This document shows positions 42,974-52,882 of a DNA stretch of 64,000 bases, piece after piece; within the stretch, counting starts at the first letter, position 1, and the number at the start of each line of letters is the position of its first letter. A model generated the notes under the pieces. It did not search any database. It was not told where the DNA came from and saw only the letters and a program-made list of their open reading frames with translations. Made by a program: the position numbers and the translations under genes. The stretch is from assembly GCF_018403185.1 (NCBI RefSeq), contig NZ_BOSE01000011.1, positions 119,001-183,000 on the forward strand, written 5' to 3'. This stretch comes from Paenibacillus montaniterrae. GTDB lineage: Bacteria > Bacillota > Bacilli > Paenibacillales > Paenibacillaceae.

Positions 42974-44128
42974 TTATTTTTGCCGCTTATATTTGCCGTT
43001 CGTTGGCACATAGAGCTTGATTTTGAACTCTTCAATGGAGTCCTCTGTTAAAATAAATTGACTTCCGTTTTTCGTCATTTTTTTCCACGCCTTAGGCATC
43101 TTCATCCGAAAGCTGTGCATAAAATTAAACAAATCCAGCTGCTCCTCAACCCCCAGCTTATATACCGCCATCACTTCTTTTTCTATTTCCTGCTTGGCCA
43201 GCTCAATCATTTTAGGATAGTCAAGCTCATGGATGTATTCATTCATTGAACCTCGGTAGTTGGCTTCTATCTTAAATTTGACCTCTCCGTTAACGAGCTT
43301 CGGCTTAATTTTTATCTTTGCCTTGTCTATCGTGATGACCGCATAGGAGGTTTCTTCATCTTTAACGACAATCATAGCTCTGGACAGTCTTGGATTCAAC
43401 CAGCGGAAGCCTTGCAGCTTTTCATTCGGAATAATTTTATTAAATTGATCCGATGAGAAGTAAGCGCCGGTTATTTTCAGCAGCTTTAATGTTTTTATAT
43501 CTGAGGACCAATGCTCGTTGTCGAAGCCAAGACAAGGGATATAGGAGATACGATCAGGCTCATTGACAAACGATAAATACTTGAACATTTGAATAGGCGG
43601 CATCGTCATCATTTGATTGTAGGATGAACGAGGCACATGCAAAATCGTTCGCAAGGTAGTGAAGTTGTAGAACGAATCGCTCTTAAAAATTTCTTCAATG
43701 GATTCTTGCGTAACGAACAGCCAGACGTTGTAGCGGTTGTCCGGAAAGCGATAAATGCGATCGACCAGCTCCGAATCTAATGAGAAAATCGCGCGTTCGG
43801 TTACGACGATCGCCTGCGTATGCCCCCAATCGACTCGCAATTGCGCTGACTTGTACAGGTCAGCCGCAGCCGTATGAAGCGTCTTTCCTATTCCTTTGCC
43901 GACGTATGCGCTATTTTCTGGATTGCCGCGCTGGCCTTCTGTGCTGGCAATAAACTCAAAATTCATCGTTTGCGCGTACAACGTAAAATTTTCTCCGTCA
44001 TAATCGACCCCTAAAGCCGACACATAGTGCTGATCCTGGATATTGGTTGAGCTCCAGCAGCCAGCTAGCATCATCATGCTGCATACTATTATGATTAGCT
44101 TCAATAGGGCAGCTTGCAGCTTCTTCAT
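42974..44128 (-). CDS. Spore germination protein, Ger(x)C family lipoprotein
   Basis: 384 residues with a lipoprotein signal (KLIIIVCSMMMLAGC). GCWSSTNIQDQHYVSALGVDYDGENFTLYAQTMNF is the GerAC N-terminus; the rest shows the three-domain Ger(x)C pattern. C subunit of a nutrient receptor in the spore inner membrane. Third gene of the operon, 2 bases after the A-type gene. Confidence 0.93.
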   Translation of the reverse strand: MKKLQAALLKLIIIVCSMMMLAGCWSSTNIQDQHYVSALGVDYDGENFTLYAQTMNFEFIASTEGQRGNPENSAYVGKGIGKTLHTAAADLYKSAQLRVDWGHTQAIVVTERAIFSLDSELVDRIYRFPDNRYNVWLFVTQESIEEIFKSDSFYNFTTLRTILHVPRSSYNQMMTMPPIQMFKYLSFVNEPDRISYIPCLGFDNEHWSSDIKTLKLLKITGAYFSSDQFNKIIPNEKLQGFRWLNPRLSRAMIVVKDEETSYAVITIDKAKIKIKPKLVNGEVKFKIEANYRGSMNEYIHELDYPKMIELAKQEIEKEVMAVYKLGVEEQLDLFNFMHSFRMKMPKAWKKMTKNGSQFILTEDSIEEFKIKLYVPTNGKYKRQK

Positions 44129-44130
44129 GA

Positions 44131-45633
44131 TTACTCATCCTTTTTCGTCTTCTTGGTATGAAGGTAAGCCGGGCGTTTTTCGCGGAACCGCAGCGGTGTT
44201 TGAAAAATAGAGATTAAGAAGCCCCTTAGATTTAACGGAGAAAGCGGGGCAAGATATGGCACGCCGAAGGATTGCAGCCGTGACAGAAAAAGAATGAAAA
44301 TAATGTAAGCTGTTATAAACCCGTAAATTCCGAGAAATGAGCTTAGCACGAACGCAAGGAATCTATAAAACACGACGCTGTTGGCCAGGGATTGGTTTAC
44401 CAGGATCGCACCTGTAATGATTGAAATCGCCGCAACGACGACAATGATCGGCGAAACCAAGCCGGCGCGAATCGCCGCTTCCCCTATAATTAAGCCGCCG
44501 ACAACCGTGATCGTATGACTCATGCTGCCCGGCATGCGGATGCTCGCTTCGCGAAACATCTCCATAAAGGTCATAATTAGAAACATTTCAATCGATGCCT
44601 CCATCGGAATGCCCATGCGTGAAATCGAGATGGTTGCCAGCATCGTGAACGGAAGCTGATCAGGGTGAAAGGTTGTAATCGCGATATAGAAGCCAGGGAT
44701 AAAGATTGACGTAATTAACGCGAACAAGCGAAATAAACGGCTAATATTGGAAGCCAGCAGCGGGAAATAATTGTCCTCCGGTGATTTTAATAGCTGAAAC
44801 ACATTGCCTGGCGCGATAATCACCATCGGATTATTGTCCAAAATGATGACAAAGCGCCCATTAAGCAGGCATTCCACAATAAAGTCTGGACGAGCTGAAT
44901 AATCAACGGTCGGAAATAAATAGGTTTTGTCGCCGATCATTTCCTCTAATTGACCGATGGTCACGAGCTGCTCCGTATCAATATTGTCAATTCTTCCTTT
45001 TACAGTGGCAATCATTTGGTCATTGGCGATGTCCTCCATATAAAGCAGCGCCATTTTCGTATTCGTCAAGGTGCCGATTGAATAGCTTTCCACATACAAA
45101 TGCTCACTGCGAATTCGCTTGCGCAGCAAGGCGATGTTGGTGCCAATATCCTCGACCAGCCCGTCCTTCGGACCGCGAATCGTAATTTCCGAGGCGGATT
45201 CCTCTGGCGTACGGGTAGGAATGTCGGCAATATTGATTGACATGATCAGCTTTAGATGCGGAATCGCGCACAGCACATTGCCTTCAAATAATAAGCTGGA
45301 CATTTTGCTAACCGCAATCGGGCGCTCGGCAGTTCCGACTTTAAACCAGCTGATCATGGGGCTGTACTCCATTTGCCCGGCGGAACGAAAGCCCGTATCC
45401 TCAAATACGTTAGAAATCGAAGGCAGCACTGTTTCCTTTAACGTATTGTTTTGAATAAACACCTCCGACAAGACGAAGATAATTTTGACAGGCTCATGCA
45501 AATAGTTAGGGCTCGTGAATTGTCGGGACTTGTAATGCTTGGCAAAAATAATAATATCAGCCGAGTGCTTGTAATAATGCTGAAACTGCTCTTCTGTAAG
45601 GTTGTCCATATCGACATATTGCGTGTTATTCAT
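44131..45633 (-). CDS. Spore germination protein, GerAA family
   Basis: 500 residues. Soluble N-terminal half (DIIIFAKHY, ITIRGPKDGLVEDIGTNIALLRKRI), then TVDYSARPDFIVECLLNGRFVIILDNNPMVIIAP and four to five membrane helices with the GIPMEASIEMFLIMTFMEMFREASIRMPG motif. A subunit of a GerA-type receptor. Overlaps the upstream GerAB-type gene by 8 bases. Confidence 0.95.
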   Translation of the reverse strand: MNNTQYVDMDNLTEEQFQHYYKHSADIIIFAKHYKSRQFTSPNYLHEPVKIIFVLSEVFIQNNTLKETVLPSISNVFEDTGFRSAGQMEYSPMISWFKVGTAERPIAVSKMSSLLFEGNVLCAIPHLKLIMSINIADIPTRTPEESASEITIRGPKDGLVEDIGTNIALLRKRIRSEHLYVESYSIGTLTNTKMALLYMEDIANDQMIATVKGRIDNIDTEQLVTIGQLEEMIGDKTYLFPTVDYSARPDFIVECLLNGRFVIILDNNPMVIIAPGNVFQLLKSPEDNYFPLLASNISRLFRLFALITSIFIPGFYIAITTFHPDQLPFTMLATISISRMGIPMEASIEMFLIMTFMEMFREASIRMPGSMSHTITVVGGLIIGEAAIRAGLVSPIIVVVAAISIITGAILVNQSLANSVVFYRFLAFVLSSFLGIYGFITAYIIFILFLSRLQSFGVPYLAPLSPLNLRGFLISIFQTPLRFREKRPAYLHTKKTKKDE

Positions 45634-46723
45634 TAGATATCGACTCCTTCCTATTCACGATCAGTTGTGTCAGCGAAATCGCGATCGTCAACACAAGGAC
45701 AAATACGATTAAAGCAGGAAAGTAAATATTTTGCAGAATGTAGATTTTAATATCCTCACGCCATTTCAGTAATAGCATCCCGAGTATAATGACCGACAGA
45801 ATGCTAAGCAGCACGAGGCGCGGCTTGTTTTTTTTGAATTGAAACACATCGACCATCAAGTACATGCACAGAGCAGTCCTTGTTATGGAGCCGGACAGCC
45901 ATTGATAGATTGACAGAAAGTCAACGTGCTGCATCAATTGCCCAAGACTTAATATCTTCCATTGGTCAAACGTCGTATGGCGCTGCTTCAACGCTTCTGT
46001 AGGACCAAACTCGGTAATCGCTCCTGTAATCGGCCCAAGCACGATCATGATAAAAAAGGCTGCGAAAATGACAATTTGCAGCTTCGTAAACTTGCTTTTT
46101 ACATGATGGGCGAACAGCAGAAACACCCATATATCGAATAAAGCGGAAAGCACATAGAACGCGCCGCTAAGAGCCGGCCAGTAGCCATTATCGAAAATCG
46201 GAAACAGCAGCGATATCTCCTTGTATTTCATATTGGAGGTTGAGACGAAGTAGCCGAGAAATATAACGACCGGCAGCAAAACTGCTGACACAATGGCGAT
46301 CGATTGCAGTCCGTAATAGGCCATTGCAAAGCATAGCAGCAGCATGCACAGAGAGACAACCAATATCGGAGTTTGCTGCAAATATGTAGAGACGGTCCAC
46401 ATCATCGTATCAATGATCGTGTACAAGGCATTGAAGAAAAGAATCGCCGCCAGAATCAGCTTCAGTCCGAAGGTTATATATTTTCCCCAGTGGCGATAGA
46501 GCCAGTCGATCACGGATTCATGCTTGAGCTGGTTGACCATGTTGAAAAAAATAAAGCACCAGGCAAGAAAAAACGGCGCTGCGATAAGGACTGAGACCCA
46601 GGAATCGCGGCCAGCTACATTTAATATGACTGGAATAGCCATGACGTGAGACATAAGCCCTGTACTTAAAATAATGCTGGCGATGGCAAGCCATAAGCTT
46701 ATATTTCCACGTTGAGTATCCAT
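45626..46723 (-). CDS. Spore germination permease, GerAB family
   Basis: 365 residues, about ten membrane helices, amino acid-polyamine-organocation-type fold. NISLWLAIASIILSTGLMSHVMAIP at the start and FFNMVNQLKHESVIDWLYRHWGKYI are typical of GerAB/GRKP proteins, which bind the germinant. Here it is the first gene, giving the order B-A-C rather than the common A-B-C. GAGAGGAAG precedes the start. Confidence 0.93.
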   Translation of the reverse strand: MDTQRGNISLWLAIASIILSTGLMSHVMAIPVILNVAGRDSWVSVLIAAPFFLAWCFIFFNMVNQLKHESVIDWLYRHWGKYITFGLKLILAAILFFNALYTIIDTMMWTVSTYLQQTPILVVSLCMLLLCFAMAYYGLQSIAIVSAVLLPVVIFLGYFVSTSNMKYKEISLLFPIFDNGYWPALSGAFYVLSALFDIWVFLLFAHHVKSKFTKLQIVIFAAFFIMIVLGPITGAITEFGPTEALKQRHTTFDQWKILSLGQLMQHVDFLSIYQWLSGSITRTALCMYLMVDVFQFKKNKPRLVLLSILSVIILGMLLLKWREDIKIYILQNIYFPALIVFVLVLTIAISLTQLIVNRKESISNE

Positions 46724-46883
46724 ATTATTATGCTTCCTCTCGAATTGATATCCTTATGATGTGAAGGGAAACAGGTTTTTAGTCGCAAAATGCAGAAAAA
46801 TATCAAGACATTGCCAGTAAAGCATGATTAAATGGTAAAGAGAGGGTTAGTAAATACTTTCAAAGGAATGAAGCGGGAGGAAA

Positions 46884-47951
46884 ATGATGAAGAAAAAATA
46901 TGGAATACTATTAATTGCTCTTATGTTAATTACTGTTTTAGCAAATGCGTGCGGCGGAGGGGAAGCACAAGCACCACAGCCAACTGATGATGAGCCGATT
47001 GTTGAGCAGCCGCCAACATTGGAGCCTACGCCTGCAGTGCCGGCTTATTTTGGGCTGCTGACAGGAAAGGGCATGGAGCAGTTGGCGGCAGAACGTCCTG
47101 TTGCTGTGTTGATTAATAATTTGGCGCCTGCCAGACCGCAAAGCGGCTTAACCGAAGCTGATATTATATGGGAAGTATTAGCTGAGGGCGGAATTACTAG
47201 ATTAGTAGCCATCTTCCAAAGCACAGAAAATGTGGATGCTGATATTGGTCCTGTTCGCAGCAACCGTCCTTATTTTATTGCGCTTGCAGATTCTTATGAT
47301 GCGATCATTGCCCATGCTGGAGCAAGCAATGATGCTTACGCAATTTTACAAAGACAGAACAAGCCTTATCTTGACGAAATCTCCAATGCTGGCGGCTCCT
47401 ACTGGCGGAGCTCCGAGCGCAAGGCTCCGCATAATTTATATACAAGCCTGTCCAAGCTGCGCGAAGGAGCGAGCGCTAAAGGTTATCGTGAGGAAGCGAC
47501 AATTCGCGGCTACAGCTTTATGAGCGAAGCGGAAGCTGAAGCAGCAGCAGTCGGCAGCATTAAGCAGCTTGAGGTGCAGTTTCAGCTGAAAAGCTATCGC
47601 GTAGGCTACAGCTATGATGAGGCAAGCCGCGTTTACAAGCGCAGCATTAACGATGAGCCGCATATTGATAAAAATACGGACGAGCAGCTGTATGCGAGCA
47701 ATTTGATCTTTATGCAGACGACGCATAAGGTGCTGGACAATGAAGGCCGGCTAAGCGTTGACCTGCAAGCTGGCGGGGATGCGATGGTCATTCAAAATGG
47801 CGAAGCGATTGAAGGCAATTGGGTTGTCGCTAGCGACGGTATGATTCGATTTTTGCAGGATGGCACTGAAATCAAGCTGGTGCCAGGCAAAAGCTTTATC
47901 CATATTCTACCGACTGGAAAAGCAATTAATGAGCATGTTATTTGGCAATAA
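46884..47951 (+). CDS. yerB: DUF3048 (YerB-like) lipoprotein
   Basis: 355 residues with a lipoprotein signal (YGILLIALMLITVLANAC). FGLLTGKGMEQLAAERPVAVLINNLAPARPQSGLTEADIIWEVLAEGGITRLVAIFQS and IGPVRSNRPYFIALA are DUF3048 signatures. Function unknown; in B. subtilis yerB also lies downstream of the pur operon. GGGAGG precedes two adjacent ATGs (46884/46887). Confidence 0.9.
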   Translation: MMKKKYGILLIALMLITVLANACGGGEAQAPQPTDDEPIVEQPPTLEPTPAVPAYFGLLTGKGMEQLAAERPVAVLINNLAPARPQSGLTEADIIWEVLAEGGITRLVAIFQSTENVDADIGPVRSNRPYFIALADSYDAIIAHAGASNDAYAILQRQNKPYLDEISNAGGSYWRSSERKAPHNLYTSLSKLREGASAKGYREEATIRGYSFMSEAEAEAAAVGSIKQLEVQFQLKSYRVGYSYDEASRVYKRSINDEPHIDKNTDEQLYASNLIFMQTTHKVLDNEGRLSVDLQAGGDAMVIQNGEAIEGNWVVASDGMIRFLQDGTEIKLVPGKSFIHILPTGKAINEHVIWQ

Positions 47952-48118
47952 TAGGCCTATATCGACCTGATTCGACAAGAAGCGCCAGGAATGATGAAAA
48001 TAATTATAAATTTTTCATTAATTTTTACATTGCGTTAACAATTCTAGGTTACACTATTCCATGGCGAGCACGAGATGACGTTGTAAGCTACCATTCTGTA
48101 GTCGATAAGGAGATTGAC

Positions 48119-48736
48119 ATGTTTAACAAGACGAAAAAAGATATTTTCTTCAGAACCTTTGAAGAGATGGCGGATACAATTGTTGAAGCAGCAGAATACT
48201 TTGCGAAAGGTGTAACTGATCTCTCTGATGTCGAAAGTTTTGTAAAGAAAATGAAAGAGTATGAAAATAGCTGTGACGCAAAAACACATACGATTTTAAG
48301 TGAGCTTAACAAAGTGTTCATTACACCAATCGAGCGTGATGATATTATGGCGCTCACAACGTCGTTGGATGATGTAATGGATGGACTTGAAGCAACAAGC
48401 ACTCGCTTCCTGATGTATGGCGTTAAAGAAAAGGACGAGCATATTACGGGCTTTGCCGATATTCTTGTTCGTTCTGCACATCAAATAAAGAGCGCAATTG
48501 ATCTTCTGACACAGAAAAAATTGCTGCCGATTCGCGAGCATAATATTGCGATTCATGGCCTGGAAAATGAAGGCGATGATTTGTTGAACCTTTCCATTAC
48601 GAAGCTGTTTTCTGATGTTAAGGACCCGATTGAGCTGATCAAGCGCAAGGAAATTTACGAGCGTCTTGAGCAAACGACCGACTGCTGCGAGGATGTTGCG
48701 AATACTTTAGAAACGATCGTTATGCGTAACAGCTAA
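48119..48736 (+). CDS. DUF47 (PhoU-like) Pit accessory protein
   Basis: 205 residues from ATG 48119 (AAGGAG six bases upstream). An all-helical PhoU-like protein: FRTFEEMADTIVEAAEYFAKGV, CDAKTHTILSELNKVFITPIERDDIMALTTSLDDVMDGLEA. Encoded 23 bases before a PiT transporter, the standard pairing; it probably modulates that transporter. Confidence 0.93.
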   Translation: MFNKTKKDIFFRTFEEMADTIVEAAEYFAKGVTDLSDVESFVKKMKEYENSCDAKTHTILSELNKVFITPIERDDIMALTTSLDDVMDGLEATSTRFLMYGVKEKDEHITGFADILVRSAHQIKSAIDLLTQKKLLPIREHNIAIHGLENEGDDLLNLSITKLFSDVKDPIELIKRKEIYERLEQTTDCCEDVANTLETIVMRNS

Positions 48737-48759
48737 GCGGGAGAGCAGAGGTCGAGCAA

Positions 48760-49755
48760 ATGGAGATATATGTACTAATCGCTGTCGTGTTTCTAGCTCT
48801 AGCATTTGACTTTATAAATGGTTTTCATGATACGGCTAACGCAATTGCGACTTCCGTTTCGACACGCGCGCTTAAGCCGCGGGTAGCGATCGTGCTTGCC
48901 GCGCTTATGAACTTCCTAGGTGCGCTTACCTTTACCGGTGTAGCGAAAACAATCGGTAGCGGTGTTGCCAACCCAGCAGATCTGCAATTTGGGGTTGAAG
49001 TTGTGATTTGCGCGCTTATCGGCGCGATTGCCTGGAACCTGATTACATGGTGGTTTGGAATACCTTCGTCTTCCTCACACGCCTTGATCGGAGCGCTTGC
49101 CGGTGCAGTAATTGCGGCTGAAGGCTTTGATAAAATCAATGCTTCCGGCTTTATGGATATTCTTAAAGCACTATTAATTTCACCAATTATTGCTTTCGTA
49201 GCTGGTTTTCTCATTATGTCATTGCTCAAGGTGATTTTCGCCAGAAAAAGTCCGCATACCGTTAATAAGGGCTTTCGCTTTGGACAAATTGCTACAGCGA
49301 TGTTCCAGTCCTTCTCGCATGGTACGAATGATGCGCAAAAGGCAATGGGGATTATCGTATTTGCCCTAGTCGCTGCAGAGTTGCAGCAGACGATGGATGT
49401 GCCGCTTTGGGTTAAAATCTCGGCAGCAACTGCTATGGCGCTCGGTACGGCGATGGGCGGCTGGAAGATCATTAAAACAATGGGCACGAAAATTTTCAAA
49501 ATTGAGCCGATTAACGGCTTTGCTGCAGATACTGGCTCTGCGATCGTCATATTAACTGCAACGTTCCTGCACCTGCCAGTAAGTACGACGCATGTTATTA
49601 CTTCCTCGATTCTAGGGGTGGGCAGCGCCAAGCGCTTTGCCGCCGTTAAATGGGGAGTAGCAGGCCGTATCGTAGTTGCATGGTTTATTACGATTCCAAT
49701 TACAGCGTTAATTTCAATGGTTTGCTTCTGGATTTATAAAGCGATTTTCTTATAA
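48760..49755 (+). CDS. pit: Low-affinity inorganic phosphate transporter, PiT family
   Basis: 331 residues, about 9-10 membrane helices. The duplicated PiT motif is clear: FDFINGFHDTANAIATSVSTRAL in the first half and MFQSFSHGTNDAQKAMGII in the second. WWFGIPSSSSHALIGAL and HLPVSTTHVITSSI are the paired conserved loops. It takes up phosphate as metal-phosphate or with a cation. Co-transcribed with the DUF47 gene. Confidence 0.94.
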   Translation: MEIYVLIAVVFLALAFDFINGFHDTANAIATSVSTRALKPRVAIVLAALMNFLGALTFTGVAKTIGSGVANPADLQFGVEVVICALIGAIAWNLITWWFGIPSSSSHALIGALAGAVIAAEGFDKINASGFMDILKALLISPIIAFVAGFLIMSLLKVIFARKSPHTVNKGFRFGQIATAMFQSFSHGTNDAQKAMGIIVFALVAAELQQTMDVPLWVKISAATAMALGTAMGGWKIIKTMGTKIFKIEPINGFAADTGSAIVILTATFLHLPVSTTHVITSSILGVGSAKRFAAVKWGVAGRIVVAWFITIPITALISMVCFWIYKAIFL

Positions 49756-49817
49756 TCAAAGCCGCCAGTATCGGGGCTAAATACTTGCGATTACAAAGGT
49801 TAAGCGCAAGATAGAAG

Positions 49818-49865
49818 ACGCCGCAGCCTACATGGGATAGCCCTGTAGGCTGCGGCGTTGTTTAT
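49818..49865 (+). terminator. Terminator after pit
   Basis: ACGCCGCAGCCTACA / TGTAGGCTGCGGCGT, a 15-base perfect stem, followed by a T-rich stretch. Confidence 0.75.
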
Positions 49866-49917
49866 GTTGACTAACGGGACCCGTCTCTAGTAGTGCATGG
49901 AATCGGCAGCGAATAGG

Positions 49918-50598
49918 TTATCTGCGATTGCCAGGACGTCTCGTTGTCGGAGCTGGTCTGCGAGGAGGAAGCGATAGTGCTGGCGGCGGTGGTGCCGTTC
50001 TTGGCGGTTGCGGGCTGCTGCGCCGAACAGGAGCTGGTCTTGCGGTCGCCTGAGCTGGCCGCGAAGCTGTTCGATTTGCAGCTGCTCGGTTCGTTGTCGA
50101 TTTGGTGGAGCGCTGCGGTCTGGTGGAGCGAACGCGCCGTCTTGCCGGAATCGAGGCGGCTTCAGCTTCACCGCCGCTATTTTTGTTTTTGCCTAGCACG
50201 CCCGAAAAAACCTTGACCATCGGAGCGATTTGTCCGACTGTGCTGACTACCTTCTGCACCGTTGTTACCGTGCTGAGTATGCCTTCAAGTCCGCCGAAGC
50301 GGTCCACCAAGCCTTTCAATTCATCAATATTCGCATATTTGGCCAAGCTTGCCAGATTAAAGCCGCCTGAACCCGACTTTTTCTCTTTTTCCTTCTCCTT
50401 TACAACCGTATTGCCTTGCGAGGCTGGCTGGAACGGAGAAACGCTCGTAGTATAATGTGGCTGTGGCGGTCGCGTTGGAATGACAGCACCTCCTCCGTGA
50501 CCATGACCGTATTGCTGAGGATGAAAGGTTGAGGGGTGAACGCTTTGTGCTGGATTTCTCCGATAAGCATAATGCTGAGCATGTGGAGAAGAATTCAT
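49918..50598 (-). CDS. Low-complexity basic protein, spore-coat-like, unknown
   Basis: 226 residues. The first ~70 residues are rich in His, Gln, Pro and Gly (HPQQYGHGHGGGAVIPTRPP). Residues ~75-140 hold a more ordinary helical part (ASLAKYANIDELKGLVDRFGGLEGILSTV). The last ~80 residues are rich in Arg, Pro, Ala and Thr (PAQATARPAPVRRSSPQPP). It resembles YqfQ/VrrA-like or tyrosine-poor coat proteins of sporeformers in style, but no family is certain. AAGGG lies upstream of ATG 50598. Confidence 0.65.
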   Translation of the reverse strand: MNSSPHAQHYAYRRNPAQSVHPSTFHPQQYGHGHGGGAVIPTRPPQPHYTTSVSPFQPASQGNTVVKEKEKEKKSGSGGFNLASLAKYANIDELKGLVDRFGGLEGILSTVTTVQKVVSTVGQIAPMVKVFSGVLGKNKNSGGEAEAASIPARRRVRSTRPQRSTKSTTNRAAANRTASRPAQATARPAPVRRSSPQPPRTAPPPPALSLPPRRPAPTTRRPGNRR

Positions 50599-50808
50599 CG
50601 TCTATCACAACCCTTTACATTTTCGTTAGTACAGCATATGAGATAGGCATTTGTATGGATTGGACATTCGCCCAGATTTACGGAAAAAAGTAGACGATTG
50701 GCTATATCTATAAAGTCTGTATATCTTTAAAGCGTGAATACTGTAATGTTTGATAAATTGCCGTAATCACGCTACAATAATAGAAATAGACTGTAAGGAG
50801 AGATCCCT

Positions 50809-51099
50809 TTGCAACTTAAAAAACTTAACGATAAGTCAATCGATCAGCTGTTTGAAGCGATTTTGACGTTGAAAAATGTCGATGAATGCTATATATTTTT
50901 TGAGGATTTGTGCACGGTGAATGAAATCCAATCAATGTCGCAGCGCCTTGAGGTTGCACGCATGCTCGGCAACGGCAGCACCTACAATCAAATCGAGTCG
51001 GAAACGGGTGCAAGCACAGCGACGATCTCGCGCGTAAAGCGCTGCTTGAACTACGGCAATGACGGCTACAAGCTTGCATTGGATCGTTTGGGTAAATAG
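50809..51099 (+). CDS. yerC: YerC/YecD-family TrpR-like regulator
   Basis: 96 residues from TTG 50809 with AAGGAG eight bases upstream. KNVDECYIFFEDLCTVNEIQSMSQRLEVARML and NQIESETGASTATISRVKRCLNYGNDGY are the conserved helix-turn-helix region of the YerC family, which has a TrpR-like fold. DNA targets unknown. Stop overlaps the region of the next start. Confidence 0.93.
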   Translation: MQLKKLNDKSIDQLFEAILTLKNVDECYIFFEDLCTVNEIQSMSQRLEVARMLGNGSTYNQIESETGASTATISRVKRCLNYGNDGYKLALDRLGK

Positions 51100-51101
51100 T
51101 G

Positions 51102-51911
51102 ATGAGCGGCGAAAAGCACGGAATATTAGTCATTAGTCATGGCTCGAGAGAGCAATCGTGGGTAAAGGCTGTTGACGATGCTGTTCAGGCTGCGCAGCAG
51201 CGCTGGATTGAACAGGCAGCTGACGAGCAGCAGCGGATGAAGCGCGTCGCTGTACCAGTATATGCCGCCTATTTGGAATTGGTCGAGGGCAGACTGATCC
51301 AGGATGGAGTAAACGCATTGCAAAGCGAAGGCGTTACACATATTTATGTAATGCCTTTATTTGTGTCCGGGGGCAGCTCGCATGTCGAGGAAATTAGACA
51401 GGCATTCGGCTTTGAGCCGATCAGCAGCTTCATAGGCGATCTGGAGCCGCTGCGGCTAACAGCGTCAGTCAGCTTTGACGAGCCGATTGGAGCAGAAGCA
51501 GAAGTGGTGCAAATATTGCAGGAGCAGGCGCTAGCCTTGTCCATTCAAGCAGAGGACGAAGCGCTGCTGCTGCTCGGGCATGGCAGCAGCATGCCGTATT
51601 TCTATGAAAAATGGGAGGCAGGCATGCGCAGCATTGCCAATGAGCTGCAGCAGCGCATCCCGTTCCAGCAGGTCGTCTATGCACCGCTTTTGCCGGAGGG
51701 CTCAAGGCAAGCGCTTGAGCAGCTTACTGCATCCAGTGGGGTGCGAGTCCTTGTCTTACCGATTTTTATTAGTCCAGGATATTTTACACGGACCGTTATA
51801 CCAACACGATTAGCAGACTTGAGCTATAACTATTCAGGTGAAACATTGCTTCCTCATCCGTTGATGTCTGAGCTGCTTGCCAGACGATTTGGGAGCTATG
51901 CGTTAAAATAA
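51102..51911 (+). CDS. CbiX-like sirohydrochlorin chelatase
   Basis: 269 residues from ATG 51102. Two CbiX half-domains: ILVISHGSREQSW at the N-terminus and LLLLGHGSSMPYFYEKW in the second half, followed by PIFISPGYFTRTVIP. Likely inserts Co or Fe into a tetrapyrrole (sirohaem or cobalamin path). No other tetrapyrrole gene is near, so the metal and path are not settled. It begins 2 bases after yerC. Confidence 0.85.
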   Translation: MSGEKHGILVISHGSREQSWVKAVDDAVQAAQQRWIEQAADEQQRMKRVAVPVYAAYLELVEGRLIQDGVNALQSEGVTHIYVMPLFVSGGSSHVEEIRQAFGFEPISSFIGDLEPLRLTASVSFDEPIGAEAEVVQILQEQALALSIQAEDEALLLLGHGSSMPYFYEKWEAGMRSIANELQQRIPFQQVVYAPLLPEGSRQALEQLTASSGVRVLVLPIFISPGYFTRTVIPTRLADLSYNYSGETLLPHPLMSELLARRFGSYALK

Positions 51912-51923
51912 GGGGTGTTGGTA

Positions 51924-52838
51924 TTGAAAAGAGCGAGATTAATCTATAATCCGACATCAGGGCGAGAGGAAATGCGCAAACGGCTGCCGGATATCCTGCA
52001 GAAGTTCGATAGCGCAGGAATTGAGGTAACCTGTCACGCCACAACGGGAGAAGGCGATGCGACTGCCGAGGTGGAAAGGACGCTGCAGCGCGGCGGCTAT
52101 GACCTGCTCATTGCAGCGGGCGGAGATGGAACGCTGTACGAGGTGATCAACGGGCTTGCCGACAAGCCGAACCGGTTGCCGCTTGGCATCATTCCGGTCG
52201 GAACAACCAATGATTTTGCGCGGGCAATGGGCATTCCCAAGCATTGGGAGTATGCCTGCGAGCTGATCATCCAACAGTATAAGGAGCAGATCGATGTAGG
52301 GCGCGCCAACGAGCGCTACTTCATTAATATAGCAGGCGGCGGCTTCTTGACCGAGCTGACCTATGACGTGCCGATCAAGCTGAAAACGATGGTAGGCCAG
52401 CTGGCCTACTACCTAAAAGGGATGGAGAAAATGGTCCATCTGCGGCCTACCGAGCTGACCTTTCATGCCGATGGCGTAGGCACCTTTGTCGGTGAATTTA
52501 TGATGTTTCTCATATGCAACAGCAATTCGGTTGGCGGCTTCGAGCGGCTGGCGCCAGAGTCCAAGCTGAACGATGGCTTATTCGACGTGCTGCTAGTACG
52601 CAAATGCAACTTGGCGGAATTTATCCGACTCGTCACCTTGGCACTGCGCGGCGAGCATCTCGGCGATCCGCATGTCGTGCATTTCCGCACCAACCGGCTA
52701 ACCGTCTCCTCGCCAGACAAGGTACAGTTAAACTTGGACGGCGAATACGGCGGCACACTGCCTGCTGTATTTGAAAATTTGGCGTCGCATATCGAAATTT
52801 TTAAGGATGAAAGAGGGGAGTCTACATATAGCCGCTAA
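51924..52838 (+). CDS. dgkB: Diacylglycerol kinase family lipid kinase
   Basis: 304 residues from TTG 51924 (AAGGGG upstream). ARLIYNPTSGREEMRK, LLIAAGGDGTLYEVINGL (nucleotide-binding GGDGT) and LGIIPVGTTNDFARAMGIP are the DAGK catalytic motifs. Phosphorylates diacylglycerol from lipoteichoic acid synthesis for phospholipid recycling at the membrane. In B. subtilis dgkB is followed by rlmCD, as here, which supports the assignment. Confidence 0.92.
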   Translation: MKRARLIYNPTSGREEMRKRLPDILQKFDSAGIEVTCHATTGEGDATAEVERTLQRGGYDLLIAAGGDGTLYEVINGLADKPNRLPLGIIPVGTTNDFARAMGIPKHWEYACELIIQQYKEQIDVGRANERYFINIAGGGFLTELTYDVPIKLKTMVGQLAYYLKGMEKMVHLRPTELTFHADGVGTFVGEFMMFLICNSNSVGGFERLAPESKLNDGLFDVLLVRKCNLAEFIRLVTLALRGEHLGDPHVVHFRTNRLTVSSPDKVQLNLDGEYGGTLPAVFENLASHIEIFKDERGESTYSR

Positions 52839-52882
52839 AGGCTATAGGGACTTCCTTTCATCATATAGAGCGGAGAATGAAC

